This document shows positions 17,990 to 26,740 of a DNA stretch of 64,000 nucleotides, in pieces; within the stretch, counting starts at the first letter, position 1; the number at the start of each line of letters is the position of its first letter. Both the position numbers and the translations under genes were made by a program. Origin of the DNA: Maribacter sp. MMG018. GTDB lineage: Bacteria > Bacteroidota > Bacteroidia > Flavobacteriales > Flavobacteriaceae. The stretch covers positions 620,001 to 684,000 of the forward strand of contig NZ_JAGJEC010000002.1 of the NCBI RefSeq assembly GCF_018100785.1, read 5' to 3'. Below the pieces are notes generated by a model, which was not told where the DNA came from, did no database searches, and saw nothing but the letters and a program-made list of their open reading frames with translations.

Positions 17990-19054
17990 ATGGCGGGCAA
18001 TTCCTTTGGTAATTTATTTAAGGTAACTACATTCGGAGAATCACACGGTAGGGCTATTGGAGGTGTTTTAGATGGTTGTCCCGCTGGAATAGCATTGGAC
18101 CTAAGTTTGATCCAAAAAGATTTGGATCGAAGAAAACCGGGACAGTCGGCCATAGTGACGCAGCGAAAAGAGCCGGACGAGGTAGAAATATACTCGGGAG
18201 TGTTCGAGGGGAAGACCACTGGAACCCCTATCGGTTTTGCCATTCATAATACCAATCAAAAATCAAAGGATTACGGACATATAAAAGATTCGTATCGGCC
18301 TTCACATGCCGATTATGTGTACGATAAAAAATATGGCTTTCGCGATTACCGGGGTGGTGGACGGAGTTCTGCCCGTGAAACTGCCAGTAGGGTAGTGGCG
18401 GGTGCCATCGCCAAGCAATTTTTGCAAGATGTGGAGATAGTGGCATATGTTTCTCAGGTTGGGGATCTACAACTGCAGAAAAGCTATTCGGAACTAGATC
18501 TATCGGCTGCCGAAAATAATGCTGTTAGGTGTCCGGATGCGGAAATGGCCGCTAAAATGGAATCGTATATCAAAGAAATCAAGAAACAGGGCGATACCAT
18601 AGGAGGGGTAATCACCTGTGTGGCCAAAAATGTTCCCATCGGTTGGGGCGAGCCGGCCTTTGATAAGTTACATGCCGAACTGGGCAAGGCAATGCTATCC
18701 ATAAATGCCGTAAAGGGCTTTGAGTACGGTAGCGGTTTTGCAGGGGTTACCATGAAAGGTAGCGAGCACAACGACCCTTTTAATACCGACGGTACCACAA
18801 AAACGAATTATAGCGGCGGTATACAAGGGGGTATCAGCAACGGAATGGATATCTATTTTAATGTGGCCTTTAAACCAGTAGCTACTGTGATACAAGGGTA
18901 TGAAACCATAGACCGTGAGGGAAATATGGTAAAAACACAAGGCAAAGGTAGACACGATCCCTGTGTGGTGCCAAGGGCGGTACCTATTGTCGAAGCCATG
19001 ACTGCCTTAGTGTTAGCGGATTACAAATTACTATCCAGAACAAATAGAATTTAA
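17990..19054 (+). CDS. aroC: Chorismate synthase
   Basis: A 354-residue protein that converts EPSP to chorismate using reduced FMN, the last step of the shikimate pathway. Signatures: [18 protein letters not shown] at the start, DGCPAG, the R-P-S-H-A-D segment, [18 protein letters not shown], and a [10 protein letters not shown] loop. Length is normal for the family. The start is the ATG at 17990; an upstream in-frame ATG at 17963 overlaps the -7 box and is unlikely. Confidence 0.97.
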   Translation: MAGNSFGNLFKVTTFGESHGRAIGGVLDGCPAGIALDLSLIQKDLDRRKPGQSAIVTQRKEPDEVEIYSGVFEGKTTGTPIGFAIHNTNQKSKDYGHIKDSYRPSHADYVYDKKYGFRDYRGGGRSSARETASRVVAGAIAKQFLQDVEIVAYVSQVGDLQLQKSYSELDLSAAENNAVRCPDAEMAAKMESYIKEIKKQGDTIGGVITCVAKNVPIGWGEPAFDKLHAELGKAMLSINAVKGFEYGSGFAGVTMKGSEHNDPFNTDGTTKTNYSGGIQGGISNGMDIYFNVAFKPVATVIQGYETIDREGNMVKTQGKGRHDPCVVPRAVPIVEAMTALVLADYKLLSRTNRI

Positions 19055-19115
19055 TTTTTTTTAGGGGTGGCATGTATGCTCTCAATTTGGTATATTGAGC
19101 CAAAAGAACAGTAAT

Positions 19116-20441
19116 ATGCGCAAACTAGAACTGCATTGGAAAATTCTAATAGGGATGCTTTTGGGCATTCTTTTTGGTTTTTTAATGACCCAAGTGTCTT
19201 GGGGTCGAGATTTTGTAGGGGATTGGATCAAGCCCTTGGGAAGTATCTTCGTAAAACTACTGAAACTGATCGCCATACCATTGATACTAGCTTCGCTGAT
19301 CAAAGGTATTTCAGATTTAAAGGATATATCCAAATTTCGTAATATAGGTTTGCGTACCATTGCCATATACATTGGTACTACGGTCATTGCCATATCCATA
19401 GGACTTATTTTGGTAAATATTTTAAAGCCGGGTGAGGGTATATCGGATGATACGATTACCCAGCTGACCGAAGCTTACTCGAATGATAGCGGGGTGACCT
19501 CTAAATTGGAAGAGGCCTCACGACAAAAAGATAGCGGACCGCTTCAGTTTTTAGAGGACATGGTGCCCGATAATGCCTTTAGGGCCTTGGGGGATAATAG
19601 TCTAATGCTTCAGGTGATTTTCTTTACCATTTTTATGGGGATATCCATGTTGTTGATCGGGGAGGAAAGAGCCCGGCCCTTGAAAAATTTCTTTGATTCG
19701 ATGAACGATGTGGTGTTGAAAATGGTGGATCTGATCATGCTTACCGCGCCGGTAGCCGTTTTTGCCCTTTTGGCCAATGTGGTGGTTTCTTCGGGTGATT
19801 CGGAGCTGTTGATCGCCCTTTTAAAATATGCAGGGGTCGTAACCATTGGCTTGTTGTTAATGATCGTGTTTTATAGCCTTTTTGTTGCCGTATTTGCGCG
19901 GTACAATCCGTGGAAATTCTTAAAAGAAATGAGTCCGGCCCAACTTTTGGCTTTTTCTACCAGTTCCAGTGCCGCAACCTTGCCGGTGACGATGGAGCGT
20001 GTAGAGGAGCATATAGGGGTAGATAAGGAGGTATCCAGTTTTGTGCTTCCCGTAGGGGCCACTATAAATATGGACGGTACCAGTCTTTATCAGGGGGTGG
20101 CAGCGGTGTTTATTGCGCAGGCCCTAAGTTTCGACTTGCCATTTTCTGCCCAGTTGACCATTGTGTTAACGGCGCTGTTGGCCTCTATCGGGTCTGCGGC
20201 CGTACCGGGGGCCGGTATGGTGATGCTGGTGATCGTTTTAGAATCTATAGGTTTTCCACAGGATAAACTGGCTATCGGACTCGCCCTTATTTTCGCGGTA
20301 GATAGACCATTGGATATGTTGCGTACCGTGGTAAACGTTACCGGTGACGCCTGTGTGTCTATGATCGTGGCCAAGTCGGTCGGAAAGTTGGGAGAACCCA
20401 AAGTGCAGAATTGGGACGACCACTACGACGAGGTAAAATAA
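19116..20441 (+). CDS. Dicarboxylate/amino acid:cation symporter
   Basis: A 441-residue DAACS family transporter with about eight helices and two re-entrant hairpins. Hallmarks are the serine-rich STSSSAATLP motif in hairpin 1, the NMDGT-like INMDGTSLYQG in helix 7, and the GSAAVPGAGMV segment of hairpin 2. It probably imports glutamate, aspartate or C4-dicarboxylates with Na+ or H+. The long loop after helix 3 (about 105-150) is hydrophilic. The start is the ATG at 19116, seven codons after a TTG. Confidence 0.93.
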   Translation: MRKLELHWKILIGMLLGILFGFLMTQVSWGRDFVGDWIKPLGSIFVKLLKLIAIPLILASLIKGISDLKDISKFRNIGLRTIAIYIGTTVIAISIGLILVNILKPGEGISDDTITQLTEAYSNDSGVTSKLEEASRQKDSGPLQFLEDMVPDNAFRALGDNSLMLQVIFFTIFMGISMLLIGEERARPLKNFFDSMNDVVLKMVDLIMLTAPVAVFALLANVVVSSGDSELLIALLKYAGVVTIGLLLMIVFYSLFVAVFARYNPWKFLKEMSPAQLLAFSTSSSAATLPVTMERVEEHIGVDKEVSSFVLPVGATINMDGTSLYQGVAAVFIAQALSFDLPFSAQLTIVLTALLASIGSAAVPGAGMVMLVIVLESIGFPQDKLAIGLALIFAVDRPLDMLRTVVNVTGDACVSMIVAKSVGKLGEPKVQNWDDHYDEVK

Positions 20442-20476
20442 CGGAAATAACGCCACCCTTTCTTTTGGAGTGGTAA

Positions 20477-20884
20477 CTAATCTAAAAATTTGGACTTCAG
20501 TTCGGGAGTTGGCACCATACAGGCCTCCTTTTTGCCGTACCATTTGTAGCGGTTACGGGCAACAAAATCGTATACGATATTTCGAAGACCCGTGGGAATC
20601 CACTGTAAAATCGACGATAGGGTCTTGTAGCCCTTCAATTGCTTGCCGATTTCGAGGGCGGCATCCGATTTTACGTAGTAAGCCACCCCGGGTTCTATAA
20701 GAATGATGGAATCTACCTGCGAGGTATCAATACCACGTTCCGAAGTTAGCCGTTGGCCCACCTCACTTTGCAAGGCCGCATAGCGGAAGGTATCGTTGGC
20801 GTCCCGTTTGATGATAAACTGCACGGCCCCGTTGCATAAGTTGCAGACCCCGTCGAACAAAATGATTTGTTTTGAATTTTCCAC
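20477..20884 (-). CDS. DCC family thiol-disulfide oxidoreductase (DUF393)
   Basis: A 135-residue protein with the defining D-G-V-C-x-x-C motif (FDGVCNLCNGAV, residues 10-21), a thioredoxin-like redox site. The family is annotated as thiol-disulfide oxidoreductase, but physiological partners are mostly unknown. It is cytoplasmic, with no signal. It is convergent with the symporter. Confidence 0.88.
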   Translation of the reverse strand: MENSKQIILFDGVCNLCNGAVQFIIKRDANDTFRYAALQSEVGQRLTSERGIDTSQVDSIILIEPGVAYYVKSDAALEIGKQLKGYKTLSSILQWIPTGLRNIVYDFVARNRYKWYGKKEACMVPTPELKSKFLD

Positions 20885-20988
20885 ACTACAAAGATAGTAT
20901 GATTAAGAATCATGGCCTAGAAGGAGATGAGGGAGGTTTTGACTATAGGTATGACAAATAATGTATGTGGTAATATTATTGTATTTAA

Positions 20989-21351
20989 TTATTTATTTAT
21001 CATTTTATAAATCCAAAATAGCATTATTATTACAATAGCCAGCAAGGAAATTGATATTATAGTAAAAGAAGTTTTTATAACGTCAAATTCAAAAAAGTCA
21101 ATATTTGAGGTGGAAATTATATTATAAACCTCAGGAACTGATAAGTACCAAATTAAAAGACAAAATATAGTAGATAATATTGATTTTGCCATCAATAAAT
21201 TTTTGTCTTTTTTCCAATTTTTAAGTTTTTTGGGTTGAATATTCGAAGGTCTCTCTTGTTTTAAAAATTCATTCACAGTTTTTCCTATGTGGGAAAAGAG
21301 CAATCCTTGAAAAACAAGTAAAATACTAAATGCGGTTAGATGGTCAATCAT
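20989..21351 (-). CDS. Small membrane protein of unknown function
   Basis: A 120-residue protein with three predicted transmembrane helices (about residues 6-24, 52-72 and 90-115) and a basic loop between the first two. It is not recognised. Its start overlaps the end of the upstream 194-residue gene by 8 bases, so the pair is translationally coupled. Both are much more A/T-rich than the flanking housekeeping genes, which suggests recent acquisition. Confidence 0.65.
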   Translation of the reverse strand: MIDHLTAFSILLVFQGLLFSHIGKTVNEFLKQERPSNIQPKKLKNWKKDKNLLMAKSILSTIFCLLIWYLSVPEVYNIISTSNIDFFEFDVIKTSFTIISISLLAIVIIMLFWIYKMINK

Positions 21352-21928
21352 CAGTTATATCAATTTCAAATTGTTCTCTTAAAAAGTCGTAGGTGTCTTC
21401 AGGGCACTCATATATTGCTAAATATCCTCTTTTTTTGGTTAGAGGAAATAGCTGTGCATTTCTTTGGGATAAATATGTGTTTATTTCCTCTTTAATAACT
21501 CCAGATGTAATTTCCATTTCATATTTTCCACTATCATGATTAAGTAGAGCGGTACGGATGATCGACTTAATTGTATTTCTAATGAAAAGTGATATTTTAG
21601 TTCTGAATCTTGAGTTGGTATTTCTTAACAATGTTCTACTTTGGGATTGAGTAATTTGAAAAATACTAGAAATTTCATGTTCATATGGAACTCTGTTCAT
21701 AAAGTAGTGGTTTAGTAGAAAGAATAAACGTTCTTGTTGTACTTCATCTGCTCTCGTAGGAAGTCCTTTTTCTTTGAACATTTTCACATATTCTATAAAT
21801 GAAGCTTTTGCTAGTTTCGATAGGTGTTCTTGTAAATTATCTTCTTCCGATAAACGAAGACATTCTCGAATTACTAACTTATCATCTTCTGTTAATTCAT
21901 TATCGCTGATGTTAATGGTAATATTCAT
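21344..21928 (-). CDS. Unknown cytoplasmic protein, AT-rich two-gene module
   Basis: A 194-residue, mostly helical, charged protein with no signal or membrane segment. The stretch after about residue 80 (EISSIFQITQSQSRTLLRN) looks like a helix-turn-helix, but no known family is evident. It is first in a two-gene unit whose second gene is a three-helix membrane protein. A soluble sensor with a membrane effector is a pattern seen in several defence modules; here it is only an analogy. Confidence 0.6.
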   Translation of the reverse strand: MNITINISDNELTEDDKLVIRECLRLSEEDNLQEHLSKLAKASFIEYVKMFKEKGLPTRADEVQQERLFFLLNHYFMNRVPYEHEISSIFQITQSQSRTLLRNTNSRFRTKISLFIRNTIKSIIRTALLNHDSGKYEMEITSGVIKEEINTYLSQRNAQLFPLTKKRGYLAIYECPEDTYDFLREQFEIDITDD

Positions 21929-22236
21929 AGTATTATTTTAATGGTGTCCATGTTGCAAAAGGTCTAATTTTTTCTATAAATTTAAATCTATCCACCAAAT
22001 TTCTAAGTATTTTCTAATACAGTCAATAGTATAACGTGTTGGTTATCAACTATTTTTTAACAGAATATGGCGTAACCTTTGAAAATATTCCCCCATGGGT
22101 ATTCTGTGGGAGATTATTATTTTATAGGGCTAGGGGAGGGAGAAACCAAAAAGCGACTTGGCCCTATTCGCGGATACGTTTGCCCCTAGATAATTTGTTA
22201 TTTGTGTAGTGTTCTGTGTGGTGTTACCTATAGTGG
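21929..22236. other. Intergenic space upstream of the AT-rich pair
   Basis: 308 bases with no credible coding frame. The right two thirds are less A/T-rich than the left. No hairpin with a U-tract or clear promoter consensus was found; it must hold the promoter of the minus-strand pair. Confidence 0.5.
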
Positions 22237-22740
22237 TTATTTCAGTCCGTACAAAGCGGACACCTTTTTAAGGTCCGTTGATGTATTGACTTCATAAAAG
22301 TAGTCCAGTTGCCATTTTTGGGTACGTTCCGCCTGCTTGTTGCTTACAACATCCCATTTCGGATATACCCGAAACGCTCTTTTTCCTTCTTTCTCTGGGG
22401 TGGACATGATGCCTTTTTCGATCAGTACCGATTTCGGGAAAACAAACTGCCCTAGTCTGTTATCTTGCTGTACGTTAACGACATAAAAGTCTATTTCGTC
22501 AGCTGCTTCAAAGGGTGCAATGATTCCTCTTTCATTTCTTTTCCAAAAGGTCACAAACTGTCCCGCTTTTTTGGGTGTGGTTTTAGCCTTTCTACCCAAA
22601 ATGCTGCGTCCGTTCAATTGATAATGGCAGGCCATGTATTCCTTACTTTCCGCTTCGGTTTCAAAATCGGTCATTGTAAGTGCGCATTTGTCGTATACTG
22701 CTGTTTTTATGTGATTGAGAGTACTATCCATGGTGAGCAT
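22237..22740 (-). CDS. MepB family protein
   Basis: A protein of 167 residues counted from the ATG at 22740 (another ATG is at 22731). It matches the MepB family: a conserved E-A-x-E-Y-x-A-C-x-Y/F-x-L-N region, the GRKAKTTPKKAGQFVTFWKR core, and a PKSVLIEKGI segment. MepB was named from the S. aureus mepRAB multidrug operon; its function is unknown. The gene stands alone, with a perfect inverted repeat of the TetR-operator type about 155 bases upstream. Confidence 0.85.
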   Translation of the reverse strand: MLTMDSTLNHIKTAVYDKCALTMTDFETEAESKEYMACHYQLNGRSILGRKAKTTPKKAGQFVTFWKRNERGIIAPFEAADEIDFYVVNVQQDNRLGQFVFPKSVLIEKGIMSTPEKEGKRAFRVYPKWDVVSNKQAERTQKWQLDYFYEVNTSTDLKKVSALYGLK

Positions 22741-22895
22741 TGATTTTAGGGGCGCGGGTATCAACTATGAAAGGAACAAATCCGTTTTATAGATACATAC
22801 TACCGTTGACGAAGTTCGGGTATTTTTCTAGGAAGCCAATAAAAGAAAACCTTATTTGTGGGGAGCTGTTTAACAATGCCCACGATAATCTTAAT

Positions 22896-22915
22896 AACAT
22901 ACTAATCGGTATGTT
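22896..22915. promoter_or_regulatory. Palindrome of TetR-operator type upstream of mepB-like gene
   Basis: AACATACTAATCGGTATGTT: arms AACATAC (22896-22902) and GTATGTT (22909-22915) are perfectly complementary around a 6-base spacer. It resembles operators bound by TetR/AcrR-family repressors. It lies in the 215-base gap between the hydrolase stop and the MepB start, so the MepB promoter is the probable target. No TetR gene is adjacent, so any regulator acts from elsewhere. Confidence 0.55.
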
Positions 22916-22955
22916 TTTGTTGTTTAATCGCCAATCGTATTGTTCTTGGCAGTAT

Positions 22956-24353
22956 TTAGTGGGTCTGTGCTAGTATCCATTGGGTGATTTCCGCTAATGC
23001 AAGAGGAGAAAAGGTTTGTTCTATGGTGCTGTATTCGTTGGGAGAACCCGTTTCGCATTCTTGAAATAAGTGGTTCAGGTTTTCAAATTCTTTTATACTT
23101 ACGTTTTTATTGCCTCCTCTTGTCAGGGCATTTTTTATGGCCGTCAAATTCTCGTCGGAAGGCACTTGCAAATCTTTTTCTCCGTTCACGGCCAAAACCG
23201 GGCACGTTACTTTCTCTAGTGCGCTTGCCGGATCATATTTTAAAAAATATAGCATCCAAGGGCTTGTAATTTGATCTACCTGCATGGCAACATACGCATC
23301 TTCCGCCGTTCTGTTTATAGTTTCCGTACTCTTTTCATTTTTAATGGCTTCGGTAATCATATGTGTCAAATCGGTTTTCAATTGTCCAACATCATCGGCC
23401 GTGGTGACCATGGTAAAAAGCGTTGTATTGGTTTCCATCGCTTTTTTAATGTCGGGTTCAGAAACCCCGTTGGCCCTTGCTATACGCTCTTGTTGAAGCA
23501 ATAACAGTTGGTCGCCCGGTATTCCGGTACCTGCCAACAAGACGATAAAGGCCACGTCTTTTGAGGTAGCGGCCACCATAGGGGCAATAATACCGCCCTC
23601 GCTATGCCCAACAAGGCCCATATTGTTTTTATCGATTTCCTTTCTTGTTTTTAAATAGGCAAGGGCACTTTCTACATCGGTGGCAAAATCGGCGGAAGTG
23701 GCGGTCTTAAAATCACCGGTAGATTTCCCGACCCCTCTGTCATCATACCGTAATACGGCAATTCCGTTTTTGGTCAAATAATCGGAGATGACCAAAAAGG
23801 GCTTGTGCCCGAGTAATTCTTCGTTCCTGTTCTGTGGTCCGCTTCCGGAAATTAAGATCACCGCCGGAAAAACACCTTCTTTTTTGGGCAAGGTCAATGT
23901 GCCGGCCAAAGAAATACCTGCTTTTGTGTTTTGAAACGTTACCTCTTCCGAGTGGTAGGGATAAGGCTTTGTAGGTTCTTGGGGCCGCTTTACCATTTCT
24001 TTCTCCACTGCCTTTCTTGATAGGTTCAAAGGGTATTCTTGTCCCATTTGTTTAAAGGTGCCGACTATCCCATCTTCTTGTATGGTGCCCTGGTATTCCA
24101 TTTGGATGTTATCGACCGCAAAGGTAAGGGTCGCGTCCTCGAAGGTGGTGCGGGTGACGGGAATGCCTTTGGCTCCCTGATCGGGACTGTCCATTGTTGA
24201 AGTATAGCCATTGTCGGTCTTTGTAACATTGAAAACAAGTCTTAATTCTATGCCCTGTACTTTTAAGACACCGTTCCATTGACCGGTAATGTCTTGGGCG
24301 GTTAAAGTGAACGTAGTTAAAAATATGAAAAATAGGGCTATATAGAGATTCAT
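22956..24353 (-). CDS. Secreted alpha/beta hydrolase (S33-like)
   Basis: A 465-residue exported enzyme (signal ending TLTAQ). An N-terminal beta domain (about residues 20-120, starting DITGQWNGVL) is found in many Bacteroidetes hydrolases. It is followed by an alpha/beta hydrolase fold: ISGSGPQNRNEE, YDDRGVGKSTG, nucleophile Ser in GHSEGG, acid Asp in NGEKDLQVP and His in NLNHLFQ. It is probably a periplasmic esterase or peptidase of unknown substrate. The start is the ATG at 24353; the frame extends 11 codons upstream without signal character. Confidence 0.88.
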   Translation of the reverse strand: MNLYIALFFIFLTTFTLTAQDITGQWNGVLKVQGIELRLVFNVTKTDNGYTSTMDSPDQGAKGIPVTRTTFEDATLTFAVDNIQMEYQGTIQEDGIVGTFKQMGQEYPLNLSRKAVEKEMVKRPQEPTKPYPYHSEEVTFQNTKAGISLAGTLTLPKKEGVFPAVILISGSGPQNRNEELLGHKPFLVISDYLTKNGIAVLRYDDRGVGKSTGDFKTATSADFATDVESALAYLKTRKEIDKNNMGLVGHSEGGIIAPMVAATSKDVAFIVLLAGTGIPGDQLLLLQQERIARANGVSEPDIKKAMETNTTLFTMVTTADDVGQLKTDLTHMITEAIKNEKSTETINRTAEDAYVAMQVDQITSPWMLYFLKYDPASALEKVTCPVLAVNGEKDLQVPSDENLTAIKNALTRGGNKNVSIKEFENLNHLFQECETGSPNEYSTIEQTFSPLALAEITQWILAQTH

Positions 24354-24544
24354 ATAAAGTTTTAGTTTAAATATTATCACGCCCAATTTTTGTTGGCATG
24401 GGCGATTTGTTGTTTTTAAAATTACTACATTTTAAGCGTAGTGCTTGCGAAAATTCTTTTTATCCGCTTATGAATACATAGGATCCCATATGTACGGTGT
24501 TGAGTCCGGTAGTCGTAGCTTCTTGCCGATAACGACCACTCTTT

Positions 24545-26293
24545 TTATAACCCGTTGAGGAATCTGCTTAGGTCGGTCTCCTTGTCTAGTCCCAATTTCT
24601 TCTTTAACCGGTATTTCGATTTTAAGATGCTGTCGGGCAATACGTTCATCGTGGCCGCAATCTCTTTGGTGGTCAGGTTCATGCGTAGAAAGGCGGCCAA
24701 TCGAATCTCTTTTTCGGAGACATCGGCCGATAGGGTCTTTAATTTTTGGTCAAAGTCGTTGTGCACCTCCGAAAAATAGGTCTTAAAGACCTCCCAGTCC
24801 TTGTCAGAGGCATTTTCTTTCTTTAAGAGCATTACGATACGGCGAAACTCCATTTTAAACTTCTCGGGCGAGTTTTTGATGTTCTCCAGATTTTCCATCA
24901 ACTCTTGTATAAAAGTGTTTTTTTGTACCAGATGCAGGGTCTGGCTAGTAAGTTCCTTCTTTTTATAGGCAATTTCCTGTTTGTAGATCTCTTCCTGCTT
25001 TTCGCGGGCGATCCGGTTCTTTTTAATGCGTTGCCGATACCCAAACACCGAAAGCCCAAATAAGGCTAGGGCAGAGGCCATTCCCCCAGCATACAACCCC
25101 TTTCTCAAGTTGCTGATTTCCACTTCTTGGTTCAAGATTTTGATTTCCTCTTCCTGCAGTGCGATTTCGGCTTCTTTTTTTTCGGTTTGGTATTTTATCT
25201 CCAGTTCATTGATCTTGTCTGCATTCTCTTTGCTGTAGATAGAATCATGTATAACCTGATGTTTTACTCTGTAATCATAAGCTTCGTTATACCTTTTTAG
25301 GGCAGCATAGGTGTCGGACAGATTTAAATAATGCTGCTGTAAGCTTATTTTGAAATTGTACGTATTGATTAAAGAACCGGCTTTTTTAAAATGAACAAGG
25401 GCCATTTCTGGATTTTTTAATTTCAATTCGGTACGTCCCAAGTTATTATAATTAAAAAGAGTGTTGTTAAAGCTCTTGTTTTCAAGATTGAGTTTGAGAG
25501 CTTTGTTGAAAATTTCTTTGGCCCTTTGAAGACTGTCCATTTCAAACAAAGTGGTTCCTATATTGTTGTATGCATTTCCAAGCTGATGGGGCAAACCATT
25601 TTTAATATAATATTGGATATTTTCATTGAAATATTCCAAAGATTCGGGATACCGATTAAGCCATTGTAAGGCAAGGCCGATATTGGACTTAATTTTCATA
25701 AGGTTCACCGAGTCCTTATTTTCAGCAGCAATTTTTTCGGCTTTTTTGTAATAGGAGAGCGATACATCATAATTTTCAAGAGTGGTATGGTACTGACCCA
25801 AGGCAACAAAACCGGCCATTAGCTCTTTCTCGGGCGCATTGTTGCGTTCCTTGATCGCAGTAGATTTAAGTGTTAGTTTTTGGGCCTCTTCAATTTTGCC
25901 TTCATAAAATAGAATGTATGCTTCATTGTTCAATATTCGCGCATAACCTAGTGAATCGGACGCTTTAAGGTAGAATTTCTTTGCATTGTCATAGGCAATT
26001 CTTGCATCCGTATAATTGCCTTTTAAAAATAAAATAATGCCTTTGTCTTTCTGTGAAACAGCGAAGTATTTTGATTTGTTCAAAATGTTCGCAATTTTTT
26101 CTTGTTCGCTTATAAGTCCATGTACCAATAAAGAGTCTGCCCGAACAAACTTCATTATTTCACCACTGATCTTGTCGATTTTTAGACTGTCATGTAGGTT
26201 TGAGAATTGATTCAAGATACTATCTAAAGTAGCTTGCTCTTGTGCGGTGCAATTTAAAATGGCAAACAAGAAAAGGAAAAGGAGTTTTTTCAT
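24545..26293 (-). CDS. TPR sensor with C-terminal LuxR-type HTH
   Basis: A 582-residue regulator: signal peptide (ends NCTAQ), about seven tetratricopeptide repeats in the periplasm (about 40-330), a coiled-coil stretch, one transmembrane helix (about 395-415), a second coiled coil, then a cytoplasmic LuxR/GerE-like helix-turn-helix in the last 60 residues (NLTTKEIAATMNVLPDSILK). This one-protein design is common in Bacteroidetes for sensing outside signals and controlling nearby genes. Immediately upstream lies a wrecked paralogue and a field of TGTCCAT repeats before the cytolysin-like gene, which makes that gene a plausible target. Confidence 0.88.
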   Translation of the reverse strand: MKKLLFLFLFAILNCTAQEQATLDSILNQFSNLHDSLKIDKISGEIMKFVRADSLLVHGLISEQEKIANILNKSKYFAVSQKDKGIILFLKGNYTDARIAYDNAKKFYLKASDSLGYARILNNEAYILFYEGKIEEAQKLTLKSTAIKERNNAPEKELMAGFVALGQYHTTLENYDVSLSYYKKAEKIAAENKDSVNLMKIKSNIGLALQWLNRYPESLEYFNENIQYYIKNGLPHQLGNAYNNIGTTLFEMDSLQRAKEIFNKALKLNLENKSFNNTLFNYNNLGRTELKLKNPEMALVHFKKAGSLINTYNFKISLQQHYLNLSDTYAALKRYNEAYDYRVKHQVIHDSIYSKENADKINELEIKYQTEKKEAEIALQEEEIKILNQEVEISNLRKGLYAGGMASALALFGLSVFGYRQRIKKNRIAREKQEEIYKQEIAYKKKELTSQTLHLVQKNTFIQELMENLENIKNSPEKFKMEFRRIVMLLKKENASDKDWEVFKTYFSEVHNDFDQKLKTLSADVSEKEIRLAAFLRMNLTTKEIAATMNVLPDSILKSKYRLKKKLGLDKETDLSRFLNGL

Positions 26294-26432
26294 AATGTGT
26301 TTAAAAATTGGGTTACATCGGTTTCTTTATCCAGTCCCAATTTTTTTTTGATCGGTATTTGGATTTTAGGATACGGTCGGGTAATACGTTCATCGTAGAG
26401 ATCCATAGGAAGATGAAGTAAATATTTTTCAT
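26290..26432 (-). pseudogene. Internally deleted, frameshifted TPR-LuxR paralogue
   Basis: Reading the minus strand from the ATG at 26432 gives MKNIYFIFLW, a signal-peptide start. It runs directly into STMNVLPDRILKSKYRS, which matches the HTH of the neighbouring TPR-LuxR gene. After a run of nine A residues (plus-strand T-run 26341-26349) the frame shifts by one base and ends early. In the shifted frame the sequence continues as KKLGLDKETDVTQFLNTL and stops at a TGA overlapping the next gene's ATG. So roughly 500 codons of TPR/transmembrane region were lost and then a one-base deletion occurred. It is a dead relic, in its original tandem position. Confidence 0.9.
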
Positions 26433-26507
26433 AAAATGTTGATTGTTAAAGCAATATACCCATTATTTTCTTTTGTACCGAGCTGTTATCCACCCTGCAA
26501 TTAGGGC

Positions 26508-26670
26508 TGTCCATATAAAATCTATGTTTTTTTAATGGAAATATGGTTTTTAAAAACCGGTAAGACGTTGTATTTGTTGGGTTTTATCGATTAAAAGCAC
26601 CTTTTTAAAAAATGTACTGTCCATGTGTTTTTAGGGCGATGTCCATGGTAGCTGTCCATACTTTGTCCAT
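26508..26670. promoter_or_regulatory. Five TGTCCAT repeats upstream of cytolysin-like gene
   Basis: The heptamer TGTCCAT occurs at 26508, 26618, 26640, 26653 and 26664, all in the same orientation; the last three are spaced 13 and 11 bases, close to helical periodicity. The array lies in the 308-base divergent space (26433-26740) that otherwise contains no gene. A regulator binding site for the adjacent TPR-LuxR protein is the simplest reading, but it is an inference. Confidence 0.5.
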
Positions 26671-26740
26671 CCCCGAAAATAGGCTCGGAGGGCATAGCAG
26701 TCTAATTTAGAGCTTGTTGAACCTTTAAAACCAAACAATT

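Noticed and set aside
22740-22973. Plus-strand frame of 77 codons in the MepB upstream region
   Set aside because: It crosses the palindromic operator, has no conserved features and sits where the MepB promoter must be.
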